Of a DNA stretch of 64,000 nucleotides, positions 35,548 to 43,599 are shown piece after piece. The stretch lies in contig DIXF01000011.1 in assembly GCA_002448235.1 (NCBI GenBank), positions 1-64,000 of the forward strand, read 5' to 3'. The translations under genes and the position numbers were made by a program. The notes below the pieces were generated by a model that was not told the origin of the DNA, made no database searches, and worked only from the letters and a program-made list of their open reading frames with translations. The stretch comes from Syntrophaceae bacterium UBA6087 (GTDB lineage: Bacteria; Desulfobacterota; Desulfomonilia; UBA1062). Position 1 is the first letter of the stretch, and each line of letters opens with the position of its first letter.

Positions 35548-35928
35548 TTACTTGGCAGGAGAAGGAACGGCAGGAGCCGGGCTTCCCTGAGCCGCCGGTG
35601 CAGGCGCTGAAGGAGCAGGGACCGCCGGGGCGGGCGCGCTCTGGCTGGGAGCTGCTGGAGCGGTTACAGCCGGCTTGTCCATGATGCTTTGATTGGGCTT
35701 CTGGAAGGCGGCGTAGCCCAGCGTCAGCGAGGTGATCATGAACACCACCACCAGTACCCGGGTCGCCTTATTGAGAAAATCGGCCGGACCGGCTGAGCCG
35801 AAGAGTGCCTGGCTGCCTGCGCCGCCGAAGACTGCGCCGATGTCTGCGCCTTTGCCCGACTGCAGAAGCACGGCGATGATCAGAAGTACCGAAGCCAAGA
35901 TGTGAATAGCGAGAACGAATCCATACAT
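35548..35928 (-). CDS. secG: Preprotein translocase subunit SecG with Pro/Ala-rich tail
   Basis: SecG aids SecYEG-mediated protein export. The first 80 residues show the two membrane spans of SecG, with the conserved loop LQSGKGADIGAVFGGAGSQA between them. Residues about 82-126 form a low-complexity tail of proline, alanine and serine, longer than in E. coli SecG but seen in other proteobacteria. It follows tpiA by 7 bp with an AGGTGA ribosome site and is the last gene of the glycolytic operon. The linkage secG-tpiA-pgk is common in bacteria. Confidence 0.95.
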   Translation of the reverse strand: MYGFVLAIHILASVLLIIAVLLQSGKGADIGAVFGGAGSQALFGSAGPADFLNKATRVLVVVFMITSLTLGYAAFQKPNQSIMDKPAVTAPAAPSQSAPAPAVPAPSAPAPAAQGSPAPAVPSPAK

Positions 35929-35935
35929 AATGTTA

Positions 35936-36691
35936 TCACCTTTTAAAACGTATTATCCTTTCGAATGACGCGGCATCGAGGCTGGCGCCGCCCACAAGGG
36001 CGCCGTCGATGTCCTCTTTTGCCATCAAGGCGTCGATGTTATCACCTTTTACGCTGCCGCCATAGAGAATTCGTATCCCCGAGGCCGTATCATCGCCGAA
36101 GATGCCGCTTAAGAGCTTGCGTATGAAACTGTGAACCTCGGCTGCGAGCTCGGGCGTCGCGGTCTTTCCTGTCCCGATGGCCCAAACCGGCTCATAGGCG
36201 ATGACGAGCGAAGCTGCCTGCCCGGCATCGATTCCTGCAAGCCCGTTTTTCATCTGGCCCTCGATGACCGAAAAGGTCCTGCCGGCTTCCCGCTGGCCAA
36301 GGGTTTCGCCCACGCACACGATCGGGACGAGGCCGCTACGGAAAGCTGCGAATATGCGTTTGTTCACCGTCTCGTCCGTTTCGGAGAAATACTGCCGGCG
36401 CTCGGAATGGCCGATGATCGCATACTCCGCGCCGATGCTCTTGAGCATGGGCGCGCTGATCTCGCCGGTATAGGCGCCGGAATCCTCCCAGTAAACGTTT
36501 TGCGAGCCGGTCTTGATCGGAGTGCCCGCCAATGCTTCCGCGAAGGTTTGGATATAAACATAGGGAGGGCAGATGAGGACTTCCGGTCCGGGGTCATCGG
36601 ACACCCGGGTCCTGATCTCGCCGGCAAAGGAGTTGACCTCGCTTAAGGTCTTGAACATCTTCCAGTTGCCGGCAATGAGAGGTTTCCTCAT
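35936..36691 (-). CDS. tpiA: Triose-phosphate isomerase
   Basis: The enzyme interconverts dihydroxyacetone phosphate and glyceraldehyde 3-phosphate. The 251-residue TIM-barrel protein starts RKPLIAGNWKM, with catalytic Lys in NWKM, catalytic His in IIGHSERR, catalytic Glu in YEPVWAIGTG and the phosphate loop LYGGSV. Everything is intact. It lies 9 bp after pgk and 7 bp before secG in one operon. Confidence 0.98.
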   Translation of the reverse strand: MRKPLIAGNWKMFKTLSEVNSFAGEIRTRVSDDPGPEVLICPPYVYIQTFAEALAGTPIKTGSQNVYWEDSGAYTGEISAPMLKSIGAEYAIIGHSERRQYFSETDETVNKRIFAAFRSGLVPIVCVGETLGQREAGRTFSVIEGQMKNGLAGIDAGQAASLVIAYEPVWAIGTGKTATPELAAEVHSFIRKLLSGIFGDDTASGIRILYGGSVKGDNIDALMAKEDIDGALVGGASLDAASFERIIRFKR

Positions 36692-36700
36692 AGTCTTCTC

Positions 36701-37885
36701 CTATTCTTCCAGTGCCTTTACCCCGGGCAGCTCTGCGCCTCCCAGCATCTCAAGGAACGCACCTCCTGCCGTGGACACAAAATCCACCTTATCCGACAGG
36801 TTGCTCTCGTGCAACGCCGCATCTGTATCACCACCGCCCACGATGGTCAATCCCTTTGATGATGCAATGCTTTTTGCAATCTCCATGGTGCCTTTTGCGA
36901 AACTCTTCTGCTCGAAAACACCCATGGGGCCGTTCCAGACAATCGTGTTGCAGTTCTTCAGAGCCTCGGAGAAAAGGCTGATGCTCGCAGGCCCGATGTC
37001 GAGGCCCATGAGGCCGGAGGGTATCTCCTGTATTGTCGCGGTTTCTATCCCTGATCCGGATTTGACATCCGGGGCGCAGATGCAGTCGACGGGAAGGTAG
37101 AACTTAACGCCTTTTTCCTTCGCCTTTGTCATGATTTCACGGGCCTTGCCGATGAGCTCGTCCTCCACCAGCGATTTCCCGATGTCCTGCCCCAGCGCCT
37201 TGACAAAGGTAAAGGCCATGCCGCCGCCGATGACCATCTTGTCCACCTTGTCGATGAGGTTCTCAAGGATCTCCAGCTTGCCCGAAACCTTGGCTCCGCC
37301 TATTACCGCTGCAAAGGGCGGCTTCGGGTCCTTCAATGCCTTATTGATGTACTCGACTTCAGCCTGCATGAGGAAGCCTGCAGCCTTTTTCTTGATATAC
37401 CGGCAGATGCCGACGATGGATGCCCCTGCGCGGTGGGCGGTGGCAAAGGCATCATCGATGTATACGTCGCCCAGTTCCGCGAGCTGCCGCGCGAATTCGG
37501 GATCGTCCTTCTCCTCGCCGATGTGGAACCGCAAGTTTTCCAGCAGGAGCACTTCCCCCTCCTTGAGGCCGTTCACCATCTTCTTCACCTCGTCTCCGAT
37601 GCAGTCCGGCGCCATGTTGACGCTCGTCCCGGACAGCTCGGAGAGGCGGCGGGCAACGGGCAGAAGGCTCTGTGACTTCACCACCTTGCCTTTGGGCCGA
37701 CCGAGATGGGACATGAGAACCACTTTGGCTCCCTGATCGATGGCATGCTGTATGGTCGGCAATGCTGCCTTTATGCGGGAATCATCGGTAATCGTACAAT
37801 TCTCATCGAGCGGGACGTTGAAGTCCACCCTGATGAGCACCCGTTTAGATTTCAAGTCCAGATCCTTGATGGACTTAATACCCAT
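36701..37885 (-). CDS. pgk: Phosphoglycerate kinase
   Basis: The enzyme transfers phosphate between 1,3-bisphosphoglycerate and ADP. The 394-residue protein has the signature RVLIRVDFNVPLDE near the N-terminus, MSHLGRPKG, and the ATP-binding GGGDTDAAL (family GGGDSAAA/TDAA type) near the C-terminus. Length and motifs are normal. AAGGAGGAAACTTTA precedes the ATG. It is the first gene of the pgk-tpiA-secG operon. No gapA is next to it; the upstream neighbour is a divergent unknown gene. Confidence 0.98.
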   Translation of the reverse strand: MGIKSIKDLDLKSKRVLIRVDFNVPLDENCTITDDSRIKAALPTIQHAIDQGAKVVLMSHLGRPKGKVVKSQSLLPVARRLSELSGTSVNMAPDCIGDEVKKMVNGLKEGEVLLLENLRFHIGEEKDDPEFARQLAELGDVYIDDAFATAHRAGASIVGICRYIKKKAAGFLMQAEVEYINKALKDPKPPFAAVIGGAKVSGKLEILENLIDKVDKMVIGGGMAFTFVKALGQDIGKSLVEDELIGKAREIMTKAKEKGVKFYLPVDCICAPDVKSGSGIETATIQEIPSGLMGLDIGPASISLFSEALKNCNTIVWNGPMGVFEQKSFAKGTMEIAKSIASSKGLTIVGGGDTDAALHESNLSDKVDFVSTAGGAFLEMLGGAELPGVKALEE

Positions 37886-38065
37886 TAAAGTTTCCTCCTT
37901 ATTGGTGAGATAAGTGTATATGCAGGTATCGTTCGGAAATGCCGACCATAGAGGGAAGAGTGTGTATGCGCGTTCAATATCGGCCCCTTTACAAAGAGTG
38001 GAGTATCAAATTAAATATGTGTTTGTATATTATTAAGGTGTAATATATGTCAATGGGATTTCAAG

Positions 38066-38863
38066 ATGAATAATGAGCGTTCCCCGGGTTCGGAGGTCCT
38101 GGACATCCTTGGAGATCAGTTTCTCCTGCTCATGCACAATCTTGTCCGCGGGAACATGAAACGGGCTCTCCGGCATGCCGAAGCCGCCAGAAGAGAGGCC
38201 GAAAGGTCCGGGATGAGCATCGCATCCCAAAGCCTTATCGAAGAGCTCGCTCAGGCCCAGGCGGTGAAGAACTCCATTATCAACTCTCCCTCCATCGTGC
38301 CGGGTATCGGTACGCTCTTGTCGTTCTGGCTTTTGAGCGTGGAAAATTTCTTTCTCCTGGATCAGTCGGTAACGCTGATCATCGCTCTGTGCGATCTCCA
38401 TGGGATACCCGTCGACGGCAGCCGTACGCATAAAGCGCACGGCCCGATACAGCGGGGCTCAGAAGGTGCGTGCAGTGTTGCATCCTCTCCCGCACGGGAG
38501 GAGGGAAAAGGTCCGGCCTCTCTGCAGCCTGCAGAGAACCGTCTGATCGAAAGATTCGCCGTAGAGGTCGTCGCAGAGGTGTTCGGAATAGGGACTATCG
38601 AAAGAAAGGAAGATCTGCGCGCTGTCAGCAAGGAATATATCACCAAAACGCTCCCCAAAAAGTATATGAATTCCGGGGTGAGCAGCGGGGTGCGTAAGCT
38701 GCTCCGCAGGCTGCTTCCCTTCAAAAGCCGCTCCCGGCTTCTGCCGGCAGGGATTGGGATCGGCGCTTCTGCGCTGAGCGCATACGAGACGCTGGTGAAT
38801 ATAGGCCAGACGACCATGAAAAATATCCCGAAGCTCGTCCGGGACGACTCGAACGGGGCCTGA
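38066..38863 (+). CDS. Protein of unknown function with two hydrophobic segments
   Basis: I do not recognise this 265-residue protein. The N-terminal third is helical and charged (about 10-70). A long hydrophobic region (about 78-115) includes PSIVPGIGTLLSFWLLSVEN. A basic, low-complexity linker (about 118-155) is followed by a conserved-looking domain and a glycine-rich hydrophobic segment (LLPAGIGIGASALSAYE) near the C-terminus. It may be membrane-associated. It is a single gene, divergent from pgk and convergent with the ACT gene. Codon use looks like that of the neighbours, so it is probably real. The ATG has only a weak ribosome site. Confidence 0.7.
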   Translation: MNNERSPGSEVLDILGDQFLLLMHNLVRGNMKRALRHAEAARREAERSGMSIASQSLIEELAQAQAVKNSIINSPSIVPGIGTLLSFWLLSVENFFLLDQSVTLIIALCDLHGIPVDGSRTHKAHGPIQRGSEGACSVASSPAREEGKGPASLQPAENRLIERFAVEVVAEVFGIGTIERKEDLRAVSKEYITKTLPKKYMNSGVSSGVRKLLRRLLPFKSRSRLLPAGIGIGASALSAYETLVNIGQTTMKNIPKLVRDDSNGA

Positions 38864-38877
38864 AAAAAAAGCGGGAG

Positions 38878-39306
38878 CTACAGGCGATAAAGCTCTTTAT
38901 CCCAGAGTTTCACCCAGTTGCGCTTCAATACATCGGTTGCGACCGCGGTATTGTCTACTTCGAGGATCATGATGGGGTTCGACGCCCGGCCGATGTAGGG
39001 GTACATGGTGATGACATTGATCTTGGCATCCCGAAGCGGCTTCAGGACGGCATTCATTCCGCCGGGATGATCGGGCATCTCGACGGCGAGCACGTTCATC
39101 TCCTGATATTCCGTGTTCTCGGAGGTAAGTGCGTTCTTGGCCTTTTTGGGGTCATCGACGACAACGCAGATGGAAGAGGTCTCGGCGGATTCCTGGCCCA
39201 CCGATATGGCCCTGATATTGACTCCGTGCTTGCCGAGCACATCGCTTAAGTTTGAGAGCTTCCCGGAAACGTTTGCGGTCTCAAGACGAAACTGTTTGAT
39301 TGGCAT
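38878..39306 (-). CDS. Tandem ACT-domain regulatory protein
   Basis: The 142-residue protein consists of two ACT domains (about 4-65 and 72-140), each a small amino-acid-binding fold; VSGKLSNLSDVLGKHGVNI and PGGMNAVLKPLRDAKINVI are the loop-helix parts. It has no catalytic domain. It is the last gene of the 2-oxoacid:ferredoxin oxidoreductase operon, 3 bp after the gamma subunit. I infer that it senses an amino acid, probably branched-chain or aromatic, linked to the oxidoreductase substrate. ACT proteins of this type often lie beside such operons and paaK genes in anaerobes. Confidence 0.88.
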   Translation of the reverse strand: MPIKQFRLETANVSGKLSNLSDVLGKHGVNIRAISVGQESAETSSICVVVDDPKKAKNALTSENTEYQEMNVLAVEMPDHPGGMNAVLKPLRDAKINVITMYPYIGRASNPIMILEVDNTAVATDVLKRNWVKLWDKELYRL

Positions 39307-39309
39307 GAC

Positions 39310-39855
39310 CTATTTCTCCCTCGAAAAAAAATCGTATCCGATCTGCAGGGCTTCGATGTTCTTGCCTTTGAAGCGGTCTTTTCCCTTTCCCAGGATCTCC
39401 GCCATGTTATCCACGATGGTTGTGAGCTTGACCATGTGCGTCCTGCTCACGAAGGCGCCGAGCATGATCATGTTCGCGTACCGCTCGCCGACCGTTTTGA
39501 TGGCGAGATCGTTTACCGGGATTTCCACAACGTCTATATCCCCGCGGACCGGTCTCTTGTTCACGATGCTTGTATTGATGAAGACCTCTCCGCCCGATAC
39601 GGTCTGGTTCTGAAGGCGCTGCAGAGACGAGTTGTCCATGATCACGAGATAATCGGGGGAGGATGCCACCGGAGAGGCTATTTCCTGGTCCGAGATGGCA
39701 ATGGTGCAGGAGGTGATGCCGCCGCGCATCTCCGCACCGTAGGAAGGGAGGTAGGTGACATGGTGCCCTTCGAGCATTGCACCCCAGGCGAATGCGAGTC
39801 CGGAAAAGAGGATCCCCTGACCTCCTATCCCGCTCATGACAGTTTTCTGAAGCAT
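39310..39855 (-). CDS. 2-oxoacid:ferredoxin oxidoreductase gamma subunit
   Basis: The gamma subunit is part of the CoA-dependent enzyme that oxidises a 2-oxoacid and reduces ferredoxin. The protein begins with the typical SGIGGQGILFSGLAFAWGA glycine-rich motif, and SYGAEMRGG is the second family marker. Length (181) is normal. It is 6 bp downstream of the beta subunit. The operon's delta-alpha-beta-gamma order is typical of ketoisovalerate (Vor) and 2-oxoglutarate (Kor) enzymes; the sequence does not settle which. Confidence 0.95.
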   Translation of the reverse strand: MLQKTVMSGIGGQGILFSGLAFAWGAMLEGHHVTYLPSYGAEMRGGITSCTIAISDQEIASPVASSPDYLVIMDNSSLQRLQNQTVSGGEVFINTSIVNKRPVRGDIDVVEIPVNDLAIKTVGERYANMIMLGAFVSRTHMVKLTTIVDNMAEILGKGKDRFKGKNIEALQIGYDFFSREK

Positions 39856-39861
39856 GACGAT

Positions 39862-40611
39862 CTATCCTTTTTGTGTTGTGATGTCTTTCATGACCCCGAT
39901 GGGGTACTCTTTCTCCATGATGTTTTCCAGGTAGGCGAAAGATTCCTTGGGCGTGACCTTCCAATTGGTCGGGCAGGGAGAAAGCACCTCTACCAGCGAA
40001 TATCCCAGGCCCGCAATCTGAACCTCGAAGGCCTTTTTTATGGATTTTTTGGTCTCCCTGATCTTCGCAGGGTTCGCGAGCGAGGTCCTCGTAACATAGG
40101 CGGCGCCGGGCAGCGTCGCGATGAGATCCGTGATCTTTAAGGGGTAACCCTCGATTTCCGATCTTCTGCCGTACGGAGAGGTCGAGGTCTTCTGCCCCAG
40201 CATGGTGGTAGGCGCCATCTGGCCGCCGGTCATTCCGTACACGGCGTTGTTGATGAAGATGCTCGTGATCCGCTCCCCTCTGTTCGCTGCATGCAGGGTT
40301 TCGGCAGTGCCGATTGCTGCCATGTCGCCGTCTCCCTGGTAGGTGAAGATGATCTTGTCCGGCCGGGCCCTCTTGAAACCCGTGGCGATTGCGCATCCCC
40401 GTCCATGGGCGGATTCGCATACATCGATGTCGAAATAGTTGTAGGCGAGAACCGCGCATCCTGCAGGCGGAACGCAGATGATCTTCCCCCGCATGTCCAT
40501 CTCATCGATGAGCTCGCAGACGAGCCTGTGAACTATGGAATGGCCGCAGCCCGGGCAATAATGAAAGGGCGTGGGCTTTAAACTTTTCGGTCTTACGTAT
40601 ACTGGTTTCAT
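39862..40611 (-). CDS. 2-oxoacid:ferredoxin oxidoreductase beta subunit (TPP-binding)
   Basis: The beta subunit binds thiamine diphosphate. The 249-residue protein shows the CPGCGHS motif early, and the TPP/Mg-binding GDGDMAAIGTAETLHA with a following N in IFINNAVYGMTGGQ. These are the family markers of Kor/Vor/Por beta chains. It directly follows the alpha gene with no spacing. The CoA-forming reaction needs alpha, beta, gamma and the ferredoxin subunit, all present here. Confidence 0.95.
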   Translation of the reverse strand: MKPVYVRPKSLKPTPFHYCPGCGHSIVHRLVCELIDEMDMRGKIICVPPAGCAVLAYNYFDIDVCESAHGRGCAIATGFKRARPDKIIFTYQGDGDMAAIGTAETLHAANRGERITSIFINNAVYGMTGGQMAPTTMLGQKTSTSPYGRRSEIEGYPLKITDLIATLPGAAYVTRTSLANPAKIRETKKSIKKAFEVQIAGLGYSLVEVLSPCPTNWKVTPKESFAYLENIMEKEYPIGVMKDITTQKG

Positions 40612-41676
40612 CTATAGCTCCCTCTGCAGCCAGAAGCGCTCGATTATCCGGGCTATCTCCTGCGGGGCAGGGACGATGCCCCCGGGGCGTCCGTAGAATT
40701 CGCAGGGCACGCTCCCCTCCAGAGCCAGGCGCACATCGTCGACCATCTGGCCGGTGCTCATCTCGAAGGCAAGGAAAAGTTTCGTCTTTTTCGCGGCATT
40801 CCGGATCGCTTCATCGGGGAACGGCCACAGGGTAATCGGGCGGATCAGCCCAACCTTCAATCCCTCGCTCCTCACGCGGTTCACCGCGCCTTTTGCAATC
40901 CGGGCCGCAGTCCCGTACGCGATGATGGTGAGTTTTGCGTCATCGGTCAGGTACTCTTCCCACTGGGGGATCCGTGAGGTCAGGAGGTCGTACTTGCGTT
41001 TCAGCTTCCAGTTGTGCTCCTCCATCTCTGCAGGGTCGAGGATCAGCGATTTGACGATACGGGAAGGCCTGCCCTCGGCGCCGTCCAGGATGTAATCCTT
41101 TGGAGGAAGCTCCACCTCGGGCCTGTCGTGCAGATAGATGGGCTCCATGATCTGCCCCATCATGCCGTCGCCCAGGATCATGACCGGGGTGCGGTAGAGG
41201 TCGGCTATGTCGAACGAATGCATGGTAAGGTCGTAAAGCTCCTGAACAGACGCCGGTGCGATTACCGGCATCCGGTAATCGCCGTGGCCGCCTCCGCGGG
41301 TAGCCTGGTAGTAGTCTCCCTGGCTGGGTGCGATATTTCCCAGGCCTGGACCGCCCCGGTTGATATTGACGATCACCGCAGGCAGTTCGAGCGCGGCCAG
41401 GAACGAAAGACCTTCCTGTTTCAGGCTGATGCCGGGGGAAGAAGAGCTCGTCATGGCTCTCATTCCGGTTGCTGCCGCACCGAGGACCATGTTGATCGAT
41501 GCGATCTCGCTCTCGCCCTGGAGGAATACCCCGCCCACCTGTTCCATCCGCCTCGACATATACTCGGGGATTTCGTTCTGGGGGGTAATGGGGTAGCCGA
41601 AGTAGCACGTGCATCCCGCACGGATCGCCGCCTCGCCGATGGCGTCCGTGCCTTTCATGAGGACTTTCTTATCCAC
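40612..41676 (-). CDS. 2-oxoacid:ferredoxin oxidoreductase alpha subunit (VorB/KorA type)
   Basis: The alpha subunit forms the catalytic core with the beta chain. The 354-residue protein has the family markers CYFGYPITPQNEIPEYM and FLQGESEIASINMVLGAAATG, and ends in the domain that binds the partner subunits. Similarity by eye is closest to VorB-type chains acting on branched-chain 2-oxoacids. This is consistent with a fermentative or syntrophic amino-acid or fatty-acid metabolism. It overlaps the ferredoxin gene by 8 bp. Confidence 0.94.
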   Translation of the reverse strand: MDKKVLMKGTDAIGEAAIRAGCTCYFGYPITPQNEIPEYMSRRMEQVGGVFLQGESEIASINMVLGAAATGMRAMTSSSSPGISLKQEGLSFLAALELPAVIVNINRGGPGLGNIAPSQGDYYQATRGGGHGDYRMPVIAPASVQELYDLTMHSFDIADLYRTPVMILGDGMMGQIMEPIYLHDRPEVELPPKDYILDGAEGRPSRIVKSLILDPAEMEEHNWKLKRKYDLLTSRIPQWEEYLTDDAKLTIIAYGTAARIAKGAVNRVRSEGLKVGLIRPITLWPFPDEAIRNAAKKTKLFLAFEMSTGQMVDDVRLALEGSVPCEFYGRPGGIVPAPQEIARIIERFWLQREL

Positions 41677-41881
41677 GGAACACCTCGATTGCGACTTCCG
41701 GGCACATCACTGCGCACAGAGCGCACCCCCGACAAGAATCCTTGCATGATTCCGCCGGATGGTAGCCCTTGTCGTTGATGCCTTCGGAGATCCGGATCGC
41801 CTCATCGGGACATACTGATATGCAGAGTTCGCAAGCCTTGCACAAACCTTGATCGATAGTTATTTTTCCTTTAGCTGCCAT
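41669..41881 (-). CDS. Ferredoxin subunit (2x[4Fe-4S]) of the 2-oxoacid oxidoreductase
   Basis: The 70-residue protein has two cluster motifs, CKACELCISVCP and CRGCALCAVMCP, each typical of [4Fe-4S] binding, plus one further cysteine before the second. It is the delta subunit that carries electrons out of the oxidoreductase. It is the first gene of the operon and overlaps the alpha gene by 8 bp, which suggests coupled translation. Divergent from it lies the hsp20 cluster. Confidence 0.95.
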   Translation of the reverse strand: MAAKGKITIDQGLCKACELCISVCPDEAIRISEGINDKGYHPAESCKDSCRGCALCAVMCPEVAIEVFRG

Positions 41882-41982
41882 ATTCTTATCAAGTACACCT
41901 TCTTCTAAATTGGCTCGTTATTTAGCATTAAAAGGGTTCCTTTGTACAGAGAGAAGATTTTCAAGATATATTTCAAATCCAT

Positions 41983-42012
41983 CCCTTGAAATTTTTTTAC
42001 CAGACCCTACTT
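41983..42012 (+). promoter_or_regulatory. Sigma-32-like heat-shock promoter
   Basis: CCCTTGAA (41983-41990) and CCCTACTT (42005-42012) are separated by 14 bp. The heat-shock consensus is CTTGAA, 13-17 bp, then CCCCAT-T; the match is good at -35 and moderate at -10. It lies about 30 bp before the first of three hsp20 genes. Confidence 0.65.
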
Positions 42013-42041
42013 AAAGAAAAAAATTTGTGGAGGTGAGGGTC

Positions 42042-42482
42042 ATGGCAAGAATCGGCACAATCGGTTGGAGTTGGGACCCGATTCGTGAGTTCGAACGCAT
42101 AGAAAGGGATTGGGGTAATCTTCTCGTCTCCGGACTCGAGCGATTCCGTGCTGAAAAGTATCCGCCGGTCAATGTTTTCTCAAGCGAGAAAGACGTGGTG
42201 ATCACCTCGGAGATCCCGGGGATCAATCCCGAGGATGTCGACCTTACGGTTGCCGGCGATACGCTCACGATCAAGGGAAAACGTGAACAGCAGGAGCTCC
42301 AGGAGGGACAGACCTGGCACCGGAGAGAGCGTGGAGGAGGGAGTTTCTTCCGCACTATCCAGCTTCCCTTCAATGTGGACAGCGCTAAGGTAGAAGCGAG
42401 TTATTTCAAAGGGATCCTGAAGATCACCCTGCCGAGGGCTGAGCAGGAACTCCCGAAAAAAATAAATGTAAAGACTGTGTAA
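42042..42482 (+). CDS. Small heat-shock protein (Hsp20), cluster gene 1
   Basis: The 146-residue holdase has an alpha-crystallin domain (about 35-135) with SEIPGINPEDVDLTV, TIKGKRE and GILKITLPRAEQE, and ends with the C-terminal K-I-N-V tail needed for oligomer contacts. I choose the ATG at 42042, because GGAGGTGAGGG precedes it; the frame can be read from a GTG five codons earlier. It is the first of three hsp20 genes spaced by 13-23 bp and is preceded by a sigma-32-like promoter. Confidence 0.95.
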   Translation: MARIGTIGWSWDPIREFERIERDWGNLLVSGLERFRAEKYPPVNVFSSEKDVVITSEIPGINPEDVDLTVAGDTLTIKGKREQQELQEGQTWHRRERGGGSFFRTIQLPFNVDSAKVEASYFKGILKITLPRAEQELPKKINVKTV

Positions 42483-42495
42483 GAGGAGGTGAATC

Positions 42496-42906
42496 ATGGC
42501 AGAATTAGAAAAAACCCGGGAAGTGAAGAGGCAGGAGATCGATCAGAACATCTCCACCGAGAGGACGAAACCCGGTGCCTTATATATCCCGAACGTCGAT
42601 ATATGTGAAGACAAGGAAAAGTTGGTTCTCTTTGCGGATGTGCCCGGCGCAGGCGAAGAGGACATCAAGGTGACCCTGGAGAATGATATTCTCACCATCG
42701 AAGCCAAGGTGGGGCCGGAAAAGAGGGATTCGCACATGCTTGCCTATGCGGAATACGGAATAGGTGATTTCTACCGCTCTTTTACCATCACCGAGGCAGT
42801 CGACCGGGATAAGATCACCGCCAGGATAAAAGACGGTATCTTAAAGATAACACTGCCGAAGGCTGAGGCGGCAAAGCCGAAACAGATCAAGATTCAAGCA
42901 GAATAA
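42496..42906 (+). CDS. Small heat-shock protein (Hsp20), cluster gene 2
   Basis: The 136-residue holdase has a charged N-terminal part (about 1-25) and an alpha-crystallin domain (about 30-125) with LFADVPGAGEEDIKVTLEND and ILKITLPKAEAAKP, ending in KQIKIQAE with an I-x-I tail. Its N-terminus lacks the W/F-rich sequence of genes 1 and 3 and is distinctly more divergent. It may form a different type of oligomer. AGGAGGTGAATC is upstream. It lies 13 bp after gene 1 and 23 bp before gene 3. Confidence 0.95.
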   Translation: MAELEKTREVKRQEIDQNISTERTKPGALYIPNVDICEDKEKLVLFADVPGAGEEDIKVTLENDILTIEAKVGPEKRDSHMLAYAEYGIGDFYRSFTITEAVDRDKITARIKDGILKITLPKAEAAKPKQIKIQAE

Positions 42907-42929
42907 TTGAGAACAAAAGGAGGTAGACT

Positions 42930-43439
42930 ATGGCAATGAGACCGTTAACTCCGTGGAGACTGGGAAGGAGGAGCCTCCCGGTAGGCCGGGAGTATGAGAT
43001 GACCCCGATAGATGCGTTCCAGAGGGAAATGAACCGGCTTTTCGATGATTTCTTCAAAGGATTCGGAATGAAGACCGCCGGCGAAGAAATGGAAGAGCTC
43101 GGCACCTTCGTCCCCCGGGTAGATATGGCCGAAGATGAGAACGCTTTTCGAGTAACGGCGGAACTGCCCGGCATGGATGAAAAGGATATCGATATCAATC
43201 TGACCAGAGAAGCCCTTACCATCAAGGGAGAGAAAAAAGAAGAACGGGAAGAGAAGGGCAAGGGGAATTACTATATGGAACGCTCGTACGGATCGTTCAC
43301 AAGGGTCCTCCCCGTTCCCGGCGACATAGATCCCGACCATGTCGAGGCGTCCTTTAAAAACGGTGTGCTGAACATCGTCTTGCCCAAGGTTCACACGGAA
43401 AAGAAGGACCAGAAGAAGATCGAGATCAAGAGCTCATAA
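42930..43439 (+). CDS. Small heat-shock protein (Hsp20), cluster gene 3
   Basis: The 169-residue holdase has a basic N-terminus, then FQREMNRLFDDFFKGFG, a motif typical of classical bacterial Hsp20. The alpha-crystallin domain (about 55-160) has ELPGMDEKDIDINL, TIKGEKKEEREE and GVLNIVLPKVHTE, and it ends with KKIEIKSS, an I-x-I tail. It is the most canonical of the three. AAAGGAGGTAGACT precedes the ATG. A clear terminator follows the stop; clpB has its own promoter region after it. Confidence 0.96.
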   Translation: MAMRPLTPWRLGRRSLPVGREYEMTPIDAFQREMNRLFDDFFKGFGMKTAGEEMEELGTFVPRVDMAEDENAFRVTAELPGMDEKDIDINLTREALTIKGEKKEEREEKGKGNYYMERSYGSFTRVLPVPGDIDPDHVEASFKNGVLNIVLPKVHTEKKDQKKIEIKSS

Positions 43440-43471
43440 AGGAGAAAAGTAACTACTGGAGAATAGTTTCC

Positions 43472-43497
43472 GGGGGCTTGATCAGCCCCCTTTTTTT
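43472..43497 (+). terminator. Terminator after hsp20 cluster
   Basis: GGGGGCT and AGCCCCC form a 7-bp stem with a TGATC loop, followed by seven T bases. It is a standard Rho-independent terminator about 33 bp after the last hsp20 stop. Confidence 0.92.
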
Positions 43498-43526
43498 GTA
43501 CCGGCTGGTTTTTACGTATATATCAT

Positions 43527-43554
43527 CTTGAAGTTACCGGATAGAAGACCTACA
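43527..43554 (+). promoter_or_regulatory. Possible sigma-32-like promoter before clpB
   Basis: CTTGAA (43527-43532) and CCTACA (43549-43554) are 16 bp apart. The -10 is weak against CCCCAT but resembles the CCTACTT used in the hsp20 promoter upstream. Confidence 0.45.
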
Positions 43555-43599
43555 AAAGAACGTATATGATTGATTTCCCATGAGGAAGAGAGGCAATAC

